64,000 nt of DNA, taken from assembly GCF_000687475.1 (NCBI RefSeq), contig NC_057321.1, positions 620,001 to 684,000 on the forward strand, in the 5' to 3' direction. Position numbers and translations under genes: made by a program. Below the pieces are notes generated by a model. That model had not been told where the DNA came from. It made no database searches and worked only from the letters and a program-made list of their open reading frames with translations. The DNA is from Ustilaginoidea virens. Taxonomy: Eukaryota > Ascomycota > Sordariomycetes > Hypocreales > Clavicipitaceae. Positions within the stretch are counted from its first letter, which is position 1, and every line of letters begins with the position of its first letter. Positions 20,901 to 31,700 of this stretch are shown here, one piece after another.

Positions 20901-21366
20901 GCCTTTCCAGCTTCTTTACTATTCGGGCCCTATAGTCAGTCTAGCTAAATTTGCGGTTAATCTCTACTCTAAGAAATCGGGCGTATTATATAAGCTAGAT
21001 AGTCGCATTACCGAGTCGTATTATTATAGTATCCGGTCGGTACTATTTAGTGAAGTGCATTAGCTCGCTCTTTACTAGGTTGAATTTCAGTCCGGCCTCT
21101 ACCGACCATTTTTCGCAGATCTTCCATACTTTCGAGAGGGTTGCAACTATATCCCGCATTATTTTGCCGTATACGATTATATTAGTATTGTCTGCAAATC
21201 CTAGGGTTAGCGAGTTATCTACTACTTCGAGTCTGCGGTATAAGGGTGCGATATAAAAGAGGAAAAGGATTAAGGAGATTAGGGAGCCTTAGGGCACTTC
21301 TGCCGTAATTAGGAATCTTTAGGTAGATTAGCCTTCGAAAAAGATTTTAGCTAAATGCAATACAGT
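17984..21366 (-). mobile_element. Tad1-like LINE, 3' part (end of RT and downstream), RIP-degraded
   Basis: On the minus strand the block at about 21310-21230 reads a degraded reverse-transcriptase motif with VP*GS...LFLFYIA. Near 21200-21181 the catalytic FADD box reads GFADNTN, an Asp-to-Asn change of the G-to-A kind. Further left the frame is broken by many TAG/TAA stops, with readable pieces such as the inter-domain block near 20900-20760. The sequence is AT-rich and poor in CpA, as after repeat-induced point mutation. The LINE is interrupted at 21362-21366 (ACAGT) by the copia composite and continues at 27564. The 3' end is taken as the junction with the TA-repeat at 17983. No poly-A tail is obvious. 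Confidence 0.75.
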
Positions 21367-22143
21367 TATTGCAATTCTCAAGGTCACTATAAAAGCAAAG
21401 CCTTACTAGCTAGCTAGATGGCACAAGACTGTCTGCGACCTGTGAACTAATCTTAGTATAAATACTAGATTTTTCACTAAGTCCTAAGACTATACAAGTG
21501 CTATAAAGCAGGGCAAGTGTAAAGGCAAGGCAAATATAAGATAACCAGAAACGCAGGGAAGGTGGAAGTTAAGAGGCATATAGTGCATTAACAGACTCGA
21601 TTGTGCTGCCCTTCAACTATCTAGAAAGAAGGGGGAAAGCTATCCTATATATACACGAAGGAGGGGTGGGCCCAGGCATTCAGGGTAGCTAGTAAGATAG
21701 CTCCCCGTAATGCTCACTATGCCACGTATATGATACGTCAGCAGCCCCACTATATCCGGCCTTTCCAACCACCCTAACCACCGCACTAGTAATTAGTCAC
21801 CGTACTAGTAACTAGCCACCACGCTAGTGACTAACCACCACACTAGTGGACTAGCCACCACGCTAGTAGGCCACCACGCTAATTTAGCAATGCCACACCA
21901 CGCTAGTAGGCCGCCACCACGCTAGTAGGCAACCACGCTAATTTAGTAATGCCACACCTTTTCAACAAGGCCTACCTTACTTGATATACAGTAAATAATC
22001 CACTGAAAATCCTTAAGGTAAAAGGCAAAGGCCTGGGTTGGTAAGAATACCGTAAGTCTAAGAGACGGTATAAGGGCCAGAAGGTTAGTAGACCAATAGG
22101 GCATTAGGCCAGCAGCCTAGTAGGCTACTATAGGATTTTAACA
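21367..22143 (-). repeat. LTR of copia element A, 777 bp
   Basis: Plus strand starts TATTGCAATTCTC and ends GGATTTTAACA, so in element sense it runs TGTTAAAATCC...GAATTGCAATA. It contains about ten imperfect ACCACGCTAGT-type units (21780-21945), more than the other LTRs. The element-sense start is preceded by a GGGGG polypurine stretch at 22144-22151 (minus strand). Confidence 0.9.
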
Positions 22144-23949
22144 CCCCCTCTGATTAGCTACTGTAGTAGCAAGCTAATCGTGTAAAGGATAGGGAAAGAA
22201 AATGCAGTAAAAAGTGCTAAGGAAAAACATAAGAAAAACCTTAGTAAAAGTATGTTAGTATAAGTTAGCAGGCCCTAAGACCTAGTAACTCGCGGAACCT
22301 AGTAAATTTAGGGCCCGGCAGTGGCTTAGTAAGGCCGTCAGCAGGCATACTATTAGTAGGTAAGTAGGTAATTTTCACTAAGCCCAGCTAGGCTTACTCC
22401 CTAATATACCGGAATTTTAATAGTGTATGCTTAGTGCGAGCATGCTCACAGATAGTCTCAAGTAATGCATCAGATTCAGCTTCTAAAGTAGATAGCACTA
22501 CTAAAAAGGCTCGCTTAGAACGCCAGCTAATAGGACTACTATTAATAGTAGTAAGGAAGCCTCCAGTTGATTTAGAGGTTTCTTTACAGCCAGCAAAATC
22601 GCTATCAGAATAAGCGGTTATAATAGGCTGTTGATTACTTTTAGTAAAGCAAATAGCTAGGTTCTCAGTGCCTTTAAGGTAGCTAAAGCTGCCTTTCGCA
22701 GCATTTAAATGCACATTAGTTGCCTTAGACATAAACCGAGAGAGGTATTAGGTAAGAAATACTAGGTCGGGCCTAGTCATCATCATAAGCCACATTATAG
22801 TGCCAGTAAGGCTCTGATAAAGGCTCTGATCAGTAGGGCTAAGGTCTTTTCCACTAGATTCATTTAGAATCCCTAGTTGAAGTGGAATAAGCTAAGGTTT
22901 AGTATCCTATAAGCCGAATTTAGCTAAGACCTCTGCTATAAATTAGGCTTAGTGTAGCCACAATAAACCTTCCTTCCTATTTCGTATAATTTATACGCCT
23001 AGGAAAAAGGAAGCCAGACCGCGGTCTTCTATAGTATAAACCTTATGAAATTTCCTTTTTAGCTAGTTAATATAAGTTATATTTGGACCAACTAATAGGC
23101 AATCGTCAACATAGGTGACGATAAAGGTGCTAGTTTACTTATTATAAAAGACGGCAGCATCAGAAGCTAAAGGTAAAAAACCTTTACTAGAAATCAGGTC
23201 TTTTAGCCGGTATTGCCATTCGCGGGGTGCTTATTTTAGCCCGTATAGGGCCTTCTTTAGCAAGATAGCTTACTTAACAGAAGGGTCGAATCCAGCTTCT
23301 TTAAGCAAAGTTAGTAGCCATTGGCGCTGTATATTAGACCAAAGCTTGCTATCAGTTAGTAATAAGCTCTCTGTAAATTCAAGGAATCCATCAGGGATAT
23401 CCATATAAATAGTCTCAGAAAGCTCGCTATTTAGAAAGGCGCCTATAAAGTCTTCTGACTTAGGAAGGTAATCCACAGTGGCATTAGTATTAGTAATATC
23501 ATCCGGGGTAGCATTAGTAATGCTAGTAAAATTAGTAGGGTCCGGCATACTTTCTAGGTCATCCGGTATAGCATTAGTGCTAGTAATGCTAGTAAGGTTA
23601 GCAGAGTTAGTAGGATCAGAAATGCTTTCTAGGTCATCCAATAAAATAGCAGGTTCTCTGCTAGATACCCCCTCTGAACCTATATTTTGCCCTCTATAAA
23701 AGTCCCCTTCTAGGCCACTAGAAATAGGGCCTATACCTTCATTTTGGTGGATAAAGGTAATAAAGGTTATTTTAGTAACAACCTTCTTCTTTAGAAGGTA
23801 GACAAGGTAGGTATTAGCATAAGTCTTTTTAAGTAGCTGAATACCTATATGCCCTAGCCGTACATGCCAAATGCCGGCTAATTATAATAGCTTCTGATAG
23901 TTTATATCAGCAGCTATAAGGGCAGGAGTAGGGCTAATAGCCACTACAG

Positions 23950-24022
23950 GATTTTCGCTAGTCGTAATAGCGGGATTTTCGCTAGTCGTAATAGCGGGAT
24001 TTTCGCTAATCGTAATAGCGGG
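23950..24022 (-). repeat. 24-bp coding tandem repeat in pol linker
   Basis: Three copies of a 24-bp unit (GGATTTTCGCTAGTCGTAAT core on the plus strand). They encode repeated Ile-Thr-Thr-Ser-Glu-Asn-Pro-Ala on the minus strand, expanded relative to the same linker in the intact copy. Confidence 0.75.
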
Positions 24023-24880
24023 AGAATTAGTAGTAGGGCTGGTAGCCTCTACAGGGTCTTCGCTAGTTATAGTAGCGGGCTGGTTAGTAGTAGGGCTAAT
24101 AGCCTCTACAGGTTCCTTACTAATCGCAATAGTAGGAACGGGGGTAATAGTAGTATCCTCAGGATTACTATAATCAGCAGGGTTAATAGGGCTGGGGACC
24201 TCTACTGATATACTATTAGTAATAGTATAATAGCTGCAAGGTTGATGCAGTAGTGATGTGTCTATTCCTTTCTGTAGAAGGAAAAAGCCGTATTTTTCAA
24301 AATTAAAAATGCCGATACATTTACAGCTTACTGACCAAAGCTGATTTCTAATTAGTACCCCTTTAGCGGCATAGTGCTTTACACCGCTAATAATGTTAAT
24401 ATCCAAGGTAGGAATATATAGTGCATTCTTGAGCTCTATAATACCCCATTTAATAGGATTAACGCCCTGTAGCACAGTAAATCGTACTGTGCCCCAACCA
24501 GTAGGGGAAATAGGGCTACCACTAGTAGTAATTACCGGCTTATCATCCTTCTCAAAATGGTGAAAAGTGGTGAAATACTTCTTATCATTTACAATATGAT
24601 AAGTAGAGCCTGTATCGTAAAGGAGGGCATCCTTAGGGGTCCTACCGCCTGATTTAGCACTATAGCTTATATCAGTGGATATAGTGGTAGAAGAAGAGGA
24701 ATAGGATATATTAGTATCCTGGGTATTATAATTGCCTATAATAAAGGACTCAATATTTTGCTGTTTGCTACTATTATTATAGTCCTATTCCTTCTTCTTT
24801 TGCTGCTTCTTTTTCCTATTATTAGTAAAATTATTCTTGCTATTATTAGTAGAAGCGGCATTAATAGTAGTAGGGCTAGT

Positions 24881-25108
24881 AGCCTCTACAGGGTCCTTAC
24901 TAGTCGTAATAGCAGAAGGTTGGATAATAGGGCTAATAGCCTCTACAGGGTCCTTACTAGTCGTAATAGCAGAAGGTTGGATAGTAGGGCTAATAGCCTC
25001 TACAGGGTCCTTGCTAGTCGTAATAGCAGAAGGTTAGATAGTAGGGCTAATAGCCTCTGCAGGGTCTTTACTGTTCATATTAGTAAGACCGGAGATAGTA
25101 GGGCTAGT
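24881..25108 (-). repeat. 57-bp in-frame tandem repeat replacing Gag
   Basis: Four units start at 24881, 24938, 24995 and 25052, exactly 57 bp (19 codons) apart, each containing AGCCTCTACAGGGTCC. They derive from the linker that in the intact element lies between protease and integrase (KEPVEATSPT), here found within the former Gag region. Confidence 0.85.
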
Positions 25109-25544
25109 AGCCTCTACTAGTTCCTTGCTAATTGTAATAGTAGGAACGTTACTATTTTGCCTACTAACTAAGCCTTATATAAGGGTAGTTAGGGTATTCA
25201 TCTGGGACTTTATATAGTCCATATCTAGCTGTAGTCGTGCAGTAAGATGAGCTTTAGAGTTGGAATCCAAAGTGGCCTTATAAGTGGAAGGCCTAGACTG
25301 TGCCATTATAGTGGTTAAAAGTCGTTAAAAATGGTGCCAATAGCTGTAGGAACAGATGAATAACCAGCTAAATAGCTGGCAAAATAGTCGAGTAACTAGC
25401 TGGACAGCTAGTAAATATAGTGGCTAGTAGCCTACTATAAAAGGTAACCGCAGAATATAGCGGTAGGTCTCAGTATAAAAGCACAGATGCCGTAGGCGTT
25501 GTGCAAGTCCAGAATATAGCATTAGTATTTAAGGTGCTTATGTG

Positions 25545-25660
25545 GTGCCGTAATATAAAGGTGCCGTAAGTGCCGTAGGTGCCGTAGGTGCCGTAGGTGC
25601 CGTAGGTGACGTAGGTGCTATAGGTGCCGTAATATAAAAGGTGCCGTAAGTGCCGTACCA
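25545..25660 (-). repeat. GTGCCGTAG 9-bp repeats in copia leader (composite element)
   Basis: About nine head-to-tail or near copies of GTGCCGTAG(G/A), i.e. TACGGCAC on the element-sense strand, between the LTR and the start codon. The same region of the intact element (33866-33962) has fewer copies. Confidence 0.8.
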
Positions 25661-26025
25661 AAAGTGCTATAAGTGGAAGAGTATAACAGGTGCCGTATGG
25701 TGCAGTGGGTGTCGTGCACTAGGTGCAAAGGTGTTATACAGTGGTATAGTGTGATAGATATCACACTATAAAGTCCGTAGGTGCCGTAGGTTACACCAAA
25801 AATAACGTAAGGTTACGCTAAAAGTGCCGTAAGGTTACGCCGTAAGTTGCCGTAGGGGTACGCCGTTAATTGCCGCAGGGTAATGCCGTAGGTAACAAAA
25901 GGTAAGCCAAAGGTGATAAGGGTAAGCCAAGGATACCAAAGGATAGCTATATTAGTAGTACTAATAAGCAAGAGAGACCAAGGGGTAAACACAAAAGAGG
26001 TAGGGTAAAAACAAAAAAGTAAAAA

Positions 26026-26040
26026 CCCGGGCTCATAACC
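26026..26040 (-). promoter_or_regulatory. Primer-binding site (half-tRNA type) of copia element B
   Basis: Directly next to the LTR at 26041. The plus strand reads CCCGGGCTCATAACC, which matches the anticodon stem-loop (anticodon CAU) of initiator tRNA-Met rather than its 3' end; the minus strand is the binding site. Identical to 34348-34362. Confidence 0.8.
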
Positions 26041-26776
26041 TATTGCAATTCTCAAGGTCACTATAAAAGCAAAGCCTTACTAGCTAGCTAGATGGCACAA
26101 GACTGTCTGCGACCTGTGAACTAATCTTAGTATAATACTAGATTTTTCACCAAGTCCTAAGACTATACAAGTGCTATAAAGCAAGGCAAGTGTAAAGGCA
26201 AGGCAAATATAAGATAACCAGAAAACGCAGGGAAGGTAAGAAGTTAAGAGGCATATAGTGCATTAACAGACTCGATTGTGCTACCGTTCTACTATCTAGA
26301 AAGAAGGGGAAAAGCTATCCTATATATACACGAAGGAGGGGTGGGCCCAGGCATCCAAGGTAGCCAGTAAGAAAGCTCCCCGTAATGCTCGCTATGCCAC
26401 GTATATAATACGTCAGCAGCCCCACTATATCCAGCCTTTCCAACCACCCTAACCACCGCACTAGTAACTAGTCACCACACTAGTAACTAGCCACCACGCT
26501 AGTGACTACCCACCACACTAGTGGACTAGCCACCACACTAGTAGGCCGCCACCACACTAGTAGGCCCACCACGCTAATTTAGCAATGCCACACCTTTTTA
26601 GCAAGGCCTACCTTACTTGATATACAGTAAATAATCCACTGAAAATCCTTAAGGTAAAAGGCAAAGGCCTAAGGTAATACTACCATAAGTCCAAGAGGCG
26701 GTATAAGGACTAGAAGGTCAGTAAGCCAGTAGGGCATTAGGCCAGCAGCCTAGTAGGCTACTATAGGATTTTAACA
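26041..26776 (-). repeat. LTR of copia element B, 736 bp
   Basis: Starts TATTGCAATT after the primer-binding site and ends TTTTAACA, followed directly by AGCAC. It differs from the 777-bp LTR at many sites and in the number of ACCAC-CTAGT units, and is closer to the LTRs of the intact element. Confidence 0.87.
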
Positions 26777-27017
26777 AGCACAATCGAGTCTGTTAATGCA
26801 CTATATGCCTCTTAACTTCCACCTTCCCTGCGTTTCTGGTTATCTTATATTTGCCTTGCCTTTACACTTGCCCTGCTTTATAGCACTTGTATAGTCTTAG
26901 GACTTAGTGAAAAATCTAGTATTTATACTAAGATTAGTTCACAGGTCGCAGACAGTCTTGTGCCATCTAGCTAGCTAGTAAGGCTCTGCTTTTATAGTGA
27001 CCTTGAGAATTGCAATA
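26777..27017 (+). repeat. Inverted 241-bp piece of LTR A
   Basis: Reverse complement of positions 1-241 of the 777-bp LTR, from AGCACAATCGAG to GAATTGCAATA. The piece to its right begins GTGCT, so the AGCAC/GTGCT pair is a 5-bp duplication with one copy inverted. 241 + 541 - 5 equals 777, the exact length of the intact LTR A. Confidence 0.9.
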
Positions 27018-27558
27018 GTGCTGCCCTTCAACTATCTAGAAAGAAGGGGGAAAGCTATCCTATATATACACGAAGGAGGGGTGGGCCCAGGCATTCAGGG
27101 TAGCTAGTAAGATAGCTCCCCGTAATGCTCACTATACCACGTATATAATACGTCAGCAGCCCCACTATATCCGGCCTTTCCAACCACCCTAACCACCGCA
27201 CTAGTAATTAGTCACCGTACTAGTAACTAGCCACCACGCTAGTGACTAACCACCACACTAGTGGACTAGCCACCACGCTAGTAGGCCACCACGCTAATTT
27301 AGCAATGCCACACCACGCTAGTAGGCCGCCACCACGCTAATAGGCAACCACGCTAATTTAGCAATGCCACACCTTTTCAACAAGGCCTACCTTACTTGAT
27401 ATACAGTAAATAATCCACTGAAAATCCTTAAGGTAAAAGGCAAAGGCCTGGGTTGGTAAGAATACCGTAAGTCTAAGAGACGGTATAAGGGCCAGAAGGT
27501 TAGTAGACCAATAGGGCATTAGGCCAGCAGCCTAGTAGGCTACTATAGGATTTTAACA
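27018..27558 (-). repeat. Remaining 541 bp of the second LTR of element A
   Basis: Matches positions 237-777 of the LTR at 21367-22143 with only a few G/A or C/T differences, and is followed by the second ACAGT copy. It is the uninverted remainder of the right LTR of element A. Confidence 0.88.
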
Positions 27559-27563
27559 ACAGT

Positions 27564-27867
27564 AAAGCCTCAGACCCAAGCTGCTATCCATCGGGGGGCG
27601 CCACTTTAGAGGAGGAGGTGCGTAAGTCTAGTATAGTTAACAGTATCAAATGCCGCAGAGATATCTAGTTATAATAGCAATGCTATTCCTTTATGCTGCC
27701 AGGTGGCCTTAACTGCTTCTACTAGGGTATATAGCGCTGTATCTATTGATCTATTTACTCTATTGCCTATTTGCATATCCGGTAGTAATTTCTATTCTTC
27801 CGCGATTATTATTAGTCTCTTTACCACTATAGCTTTAAGGACTTTACCGAAGAGGTTTAAAAGGGAT
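27564..27867 (-). mobile_element. Tad1-like LINE, middle part (reverse transcriptase), RIP-degraded
   Basis: 304 bp of LINE sequence lies between the two copia insertions. On the minus strand it reads a continuous reverse-transcriptase core, NLFGKVLKAIV..., LLPDMQIGNR and the catalytic strand LDISAAFDTVN near 27670-27636, with four in-frame stops. Joined to the flanking parts it keeps the RT motif order, which proves that both copia insertions hit the same LINE copy. Confidence 0.85.
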
Positions 27868-28587
27868 TATTGCAATTCTCAAGGTCACTATAAAAGCAGA
27901 GCCTTACTAGCTAGCTAGATGGCACAAGACTGTCTGCGACCTGTGAACTAATCTTAGTATAAATACTAGATTTTTCACTAAGTCCTAAGACTATACAAGT
28001 GCTATAAAGCAGGGCAAGTGTAAAGGCAAGGCAAATATAAGATAACCAAAAACGCAGGGAAGGTGGAAGTTAAGAGGCATGTAGTGCATTAACAGGTTCG
28101 ATTGTGCTGCCCTTCTACTATCTAGAAAGAAGGGGAAAAGCTATCCTATATATACACGAAGGAGGGGTGGGCCCAGGCATCCAAGGTAGCCAGTAAGAAA
28201 GCTCCCCGTAATGCTTGCTATGCCACGTATATAATACGTCAGCAGCCCAACTATATCCAGCCTTTCCAACCACCCTAACCACCGCACTAGTAATTAGCCA
28301 CCACGCTAGTGACTAACCACCACGCTAGTGACTACCCACCACACTAGTGGACTAGCCACCACACTAGTAGGCCCACCACGCTAATTTAGCAATGCCACAC
28401 CTTTTTTAATAAGGCCTACCTTACTTGATATACAGTAAATAATCCACTGAAAATCCTAAGGTAAAAGGCAAAGGCCTAAGGTTGGTAAGACTACCGTAAG
28501 TCCAAGAGGCGGTATAATGGTCAGAAGGTTAGTAGGCCAGTAGGGCATTAGGCCAGCAGCCTAGTAGGCTACTATAGGATTTTAACA
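27868..28587 (-). repeat. 3' LTR of the intact copia element, 720 bp
   Basis: Starts TATTGCAATT next to GGGAT and ends TTTTAACA. It contains the ACCAC-GCTAGTGACTA units (about six copies, 28270-28385). Non-canonical element-sense ends TG...TA. Confidence 0.93.
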
Positions 28588-28595
28588 CCCCCTCT
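28588..28595 (-). promoter_or_regulatory. Polypurine tract of the intact copia element
   Basis: The minus strand reads AGAGGGGG immediately before TGTTAAAATCC of the 3' LTR, the expected place for plus-strand DNA priming. The composite element has the same tract at 22144-22151. Confidence 0.75.
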
Positions 28596-28701
28596 GATTA
28601 GCTACTGTAGTATCAAGCTAATCGTGTAAAGGATAGGGAAAGAAAATGCAATAAAGGTCCTAAGGAAAAACATAGGAAAAACCTTAGTAAGTTAGTATAA
28701 G

Positions 28702-31700
28702 TTAGCAGGCCCTAAGACCTAGTAACTCGCGGAACCTAGTAAATTTAGGGCCCGCTAGTGGCTTTGTAAGACCGTCAGCAGGCATACTATTAGTAGGTAA
28801 GTAGGTAATTTTAACCAAGCCGAGCTGTGCTTGCTCCCTAATATACCGGAATTTTAATAGTGTATGCTTAGTGCGAGCATGCTGGTTAGGGTCATTAGAA
28901 TTCGAAATAGAGCCCTGATTATCGCAGTATAACGGTATAGGGCGTAAAATATCGATTTCCAGCTCCTTACAAAGGTTAGAAAGCCACTGTACCTCACGGA
29001 TAGTCTCAAGTAATGCATCAGATTCAGCTTCTAAAGTAGATAATACTACTAAAGAGGCTCGCTTGGAACGCCAGCTAATAGGACCACTATTAATAGTAGT
29101 CAAGAAGCCTCCAGTAGATTTAGAGGTTTCTTTACAGCCAGCAAAGTCGCTATCAGAGTAAGCGGCTATAATAGGCTGTTGGTTGCTTTTAGTAAAGCAA
29201 ATAGCTAGATTCTCAGTGCCTTTAAGGTAACTAAAGCTGCCTTTTGCAGCATTTAGATGCACATTAGTTGCTTTCGACATAAACCGAGAAAGGTATTGGG
29301 TAGGAAATGCTAGGTCGGGCCTAGTCATCATCATAAGCCACATTATAGTGCCAGTAAGGCTCTGATAAAGGCTCTGATCAGTAGGGCTAAGGTCTTTTCC
29401 ACTAAATTCATTTAGAATCCCTGGTTGAAGTGGAATAAGCTGAGGTTTAGTATCCTGTAAGCCGAATTTAGCTAGAACCTCTGCTATAAATTGGGCTTGG
29501 TGTAGCCACAATAGACCTTCCTTCCTATTTCGTATAATCTGTACACCTAGGAAGAAGGAAGCCGGACCGCGGTCTTCTATAGCATAGACCTTATGAAATT
29601 TCCTTTTTAGCTGGTTAATATAAGTTATATTTGGACCAACTAATAGGCAATCGTCAACATAAGTAACGATAAAGGTGCTGGTTTGCTTATTATAAAAGAC
29701 GGCAGCATCAGAGGCTAAAGGTAAGAAGCCTTCACTAGAAATCAGGTCTTTTAGCCGGTGTTGCCATTCGCGGGGTGCTTGTTTTAGTCCGTATAGGGCC
29801 TTCTTTAATAAAATAGCTTGCTTTATAGAAGGGTCAAAGCCAGCTTCTTTAAGCAAAGTTAGTAGCCGTTGGCGCTGTATATTAGACCAAAGCTTGCTAT
29901 CAGTTAGTAAACTTTCCGTAAATTCAAGGAATCCATCAGGAATATCCATATAAATAGTCTCAGAAAGTTCGCTATTTAGAAAAGCGCCTATAAAGTCAAT
30001 TTGCTCTATTTCCCAGTTATTACTAGCAGCCAAAGCCAGTATAACTCTCCAGGTAGGTGGGATAGAGGTAGAAGCATAGGTATGCTGAAAGTCCTTTCCT
30101 TCGACTTGCATAAAACCCTTGACAACTAATCTAGCCTTATATTTTATAGGCTGATTATTAGCATCCTTTTTAACCCGAAAAACAGGCCTATTGCGTATAA
30201 TTTTCCTATCAATAGGAACGCTAGACTTAGGAATAAATTGGAAGACTTTAGTATCCAATAACTGCTCAAATTCCTTAAATAAGGCCTTTATCCAAAGGTC
30301 TTTTTCAGGGCTTTGTAGCACATCCTTCCAGCTATTTGGCGTGCCGTCAGCATTTTTAGCAAGCTTACGCTTCGCTTTATAGCAGGAATCCCATATCAGG
30401 TGGTATAAATCCTGATCAGGGAATAAGTCGGTAGGGCTAGTAGGGTTAGTAGGGCCCGCAGGTATAGCAGGGCCAGCAGGGCCAGTAGGGCCAGCAAGGT
30501 CGGCAGGAGTAAGGCTGGTAAGGATATCTATAAGGTCATCCTTTGCAGTAGCCGGGGACTGAATTGTAGGGGTGGTATTAATAATACCAGGGACGCTTTT
30601 AAGGTCATCCAGTATAATATTATTATTAGTAATGTTAGTAGGGTTAGTAGAGTTAGTAGGGTCAGGAATGCTTTCTAGGTCATCCAGTAAAATAGCAGGT
30701 TCTCTGCTAGATACCCCCTCTGAACCTATATTTTGCCCTCTATGAAAGTCTCCTTCTAGACCACTAGAAATAGGGCCTATACCTTCATTTTGGTGAATAA
30801 AGGTAATAAAGGTTGTTTTGGTAACAACCTTCTTCTTTAGAAGGTAGACCAAGTAGGTATTATTACCTAGAGTGGCAAGGAGCCTACCAGGCTCGGTACG
30901 GGGCGCTAATTTGCGGCTCTTTACACGCTTTTCGTGTGGTATAAGCACTTCAATAGCTGCTCCAATAGCCCTAAGGTTAATAAGATCAGGGTAGTGCTCC
31001 GGTGTTATCTGGTCATAATCCTTTAATAGCTCCTGATAGGGGCTAGAAGGTCTGTTAGTAACTGCTGTTATATTTACTAGCATAACAACGCCAGTAATTA
31101 CAGCGGACCAGAGGTTAGATGGTAGCCTTGACCAGGCCATAGTAGCACGTAGTCTATCAGCTATAACCCTAATGGACCGCTCAGCTAGGCCGTTTTGTTC
31201 GTGAATATAGGGGCAAGATGTATTAAAAGTTATGCCCTGTTCGACAAGCCAATCACTAAGCATTTTGTTGATTTCATTTCCACCATCATAGTGGAATTCA
31301 ACAGGCGTTTTACCATATCTGACCTGTAGGCTCTGTATAAAGCTCTGTAATGCTTTAAAAACAACAGTGCCTTCCCTATTAGGCAGTAAGTAAAGCCAAC
31401 GGAATCGGGATTTTCTGTCCACTAATATAAGGGCAACAGGTCGTTTGTTGTATGGCATAGGTGATATAGCAAAAGTATCACCTTCTATAATATCCAGGCA
31501 TTTAGCTGGATTAGGTATCGCATCCTTAGAAGGTTTTCTAACCTTCTTAGCTTGGATACAGGCTAGGCAGCGAAAATCAGCATCTTTAACCTTATTAAGG
31601 TTAGGAAGACCAGGGGTATTAGCACAGGTCTTTTTAAGTAGCTGAATACCTATATGCCCTAGCCGTACATGCCAAATGCCGGCTAATTGTAATAGCTTCT

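Larger units (their letters stand above)
22265..25306 (-). pseudogene. Broken copia gag-pol of the composite element
   Basis: Homologous to the intact polyprotein at 28702-33618, with the start ATG at 25306 and a matching TAA at 22267-22265. Compared with the intact copy, most of Gag is missing and partly replaced by 57-bp repeats. The protease Asp-Thr-Gly box is still readable. The integrase core is deleted near 23830, where both deletion ends carry GGTATTA in the intact copy. The RT N-terminal part is deleted near 23462. A segment holding the RNase H YCDNQG site is deleted near 22445. Many single stops (TAG) are present. Readable stretches include the RNase H YSDSDFAGCKET block (about 22600). 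It cannot encode a working enzyme set. Confidence 0.88.
21367..27558 (-). mobile_element. Rearranged, defective Ty1/copia composite (elements A and B)
   Basis: Bounded by a 5-bp duplication ACAGT (21362-21366 and 27559-27563) inside LINE reverse-transcriptase sequence. Plus-strand order: LTR of 777 bp (21367-22143), internal region with broken gag-pol on the minus strand, primer-binding site, a different LTR of 736 bp (26041-26776), an inverted 241-bp LTR piece (26777-27017), and the remaining 541 bp of an LTR (27018-27558). The first LTR and the last piece are nearly identical and differ by transitions, so they belong to element A. The 736-bp LTR abuts AGCAC and belongs to a second element B. 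It is non-autonomous: most of Gag, the integrase core and part of RT and RNase H are gone. Confidence 0.85.

Noticed and set aside
21050..21256. 68-codon plus-strand frame in the LINE
   Set aside because: Shadow of the degraded reverse transcriptase, which reads on the minus strand (GFADNTN).
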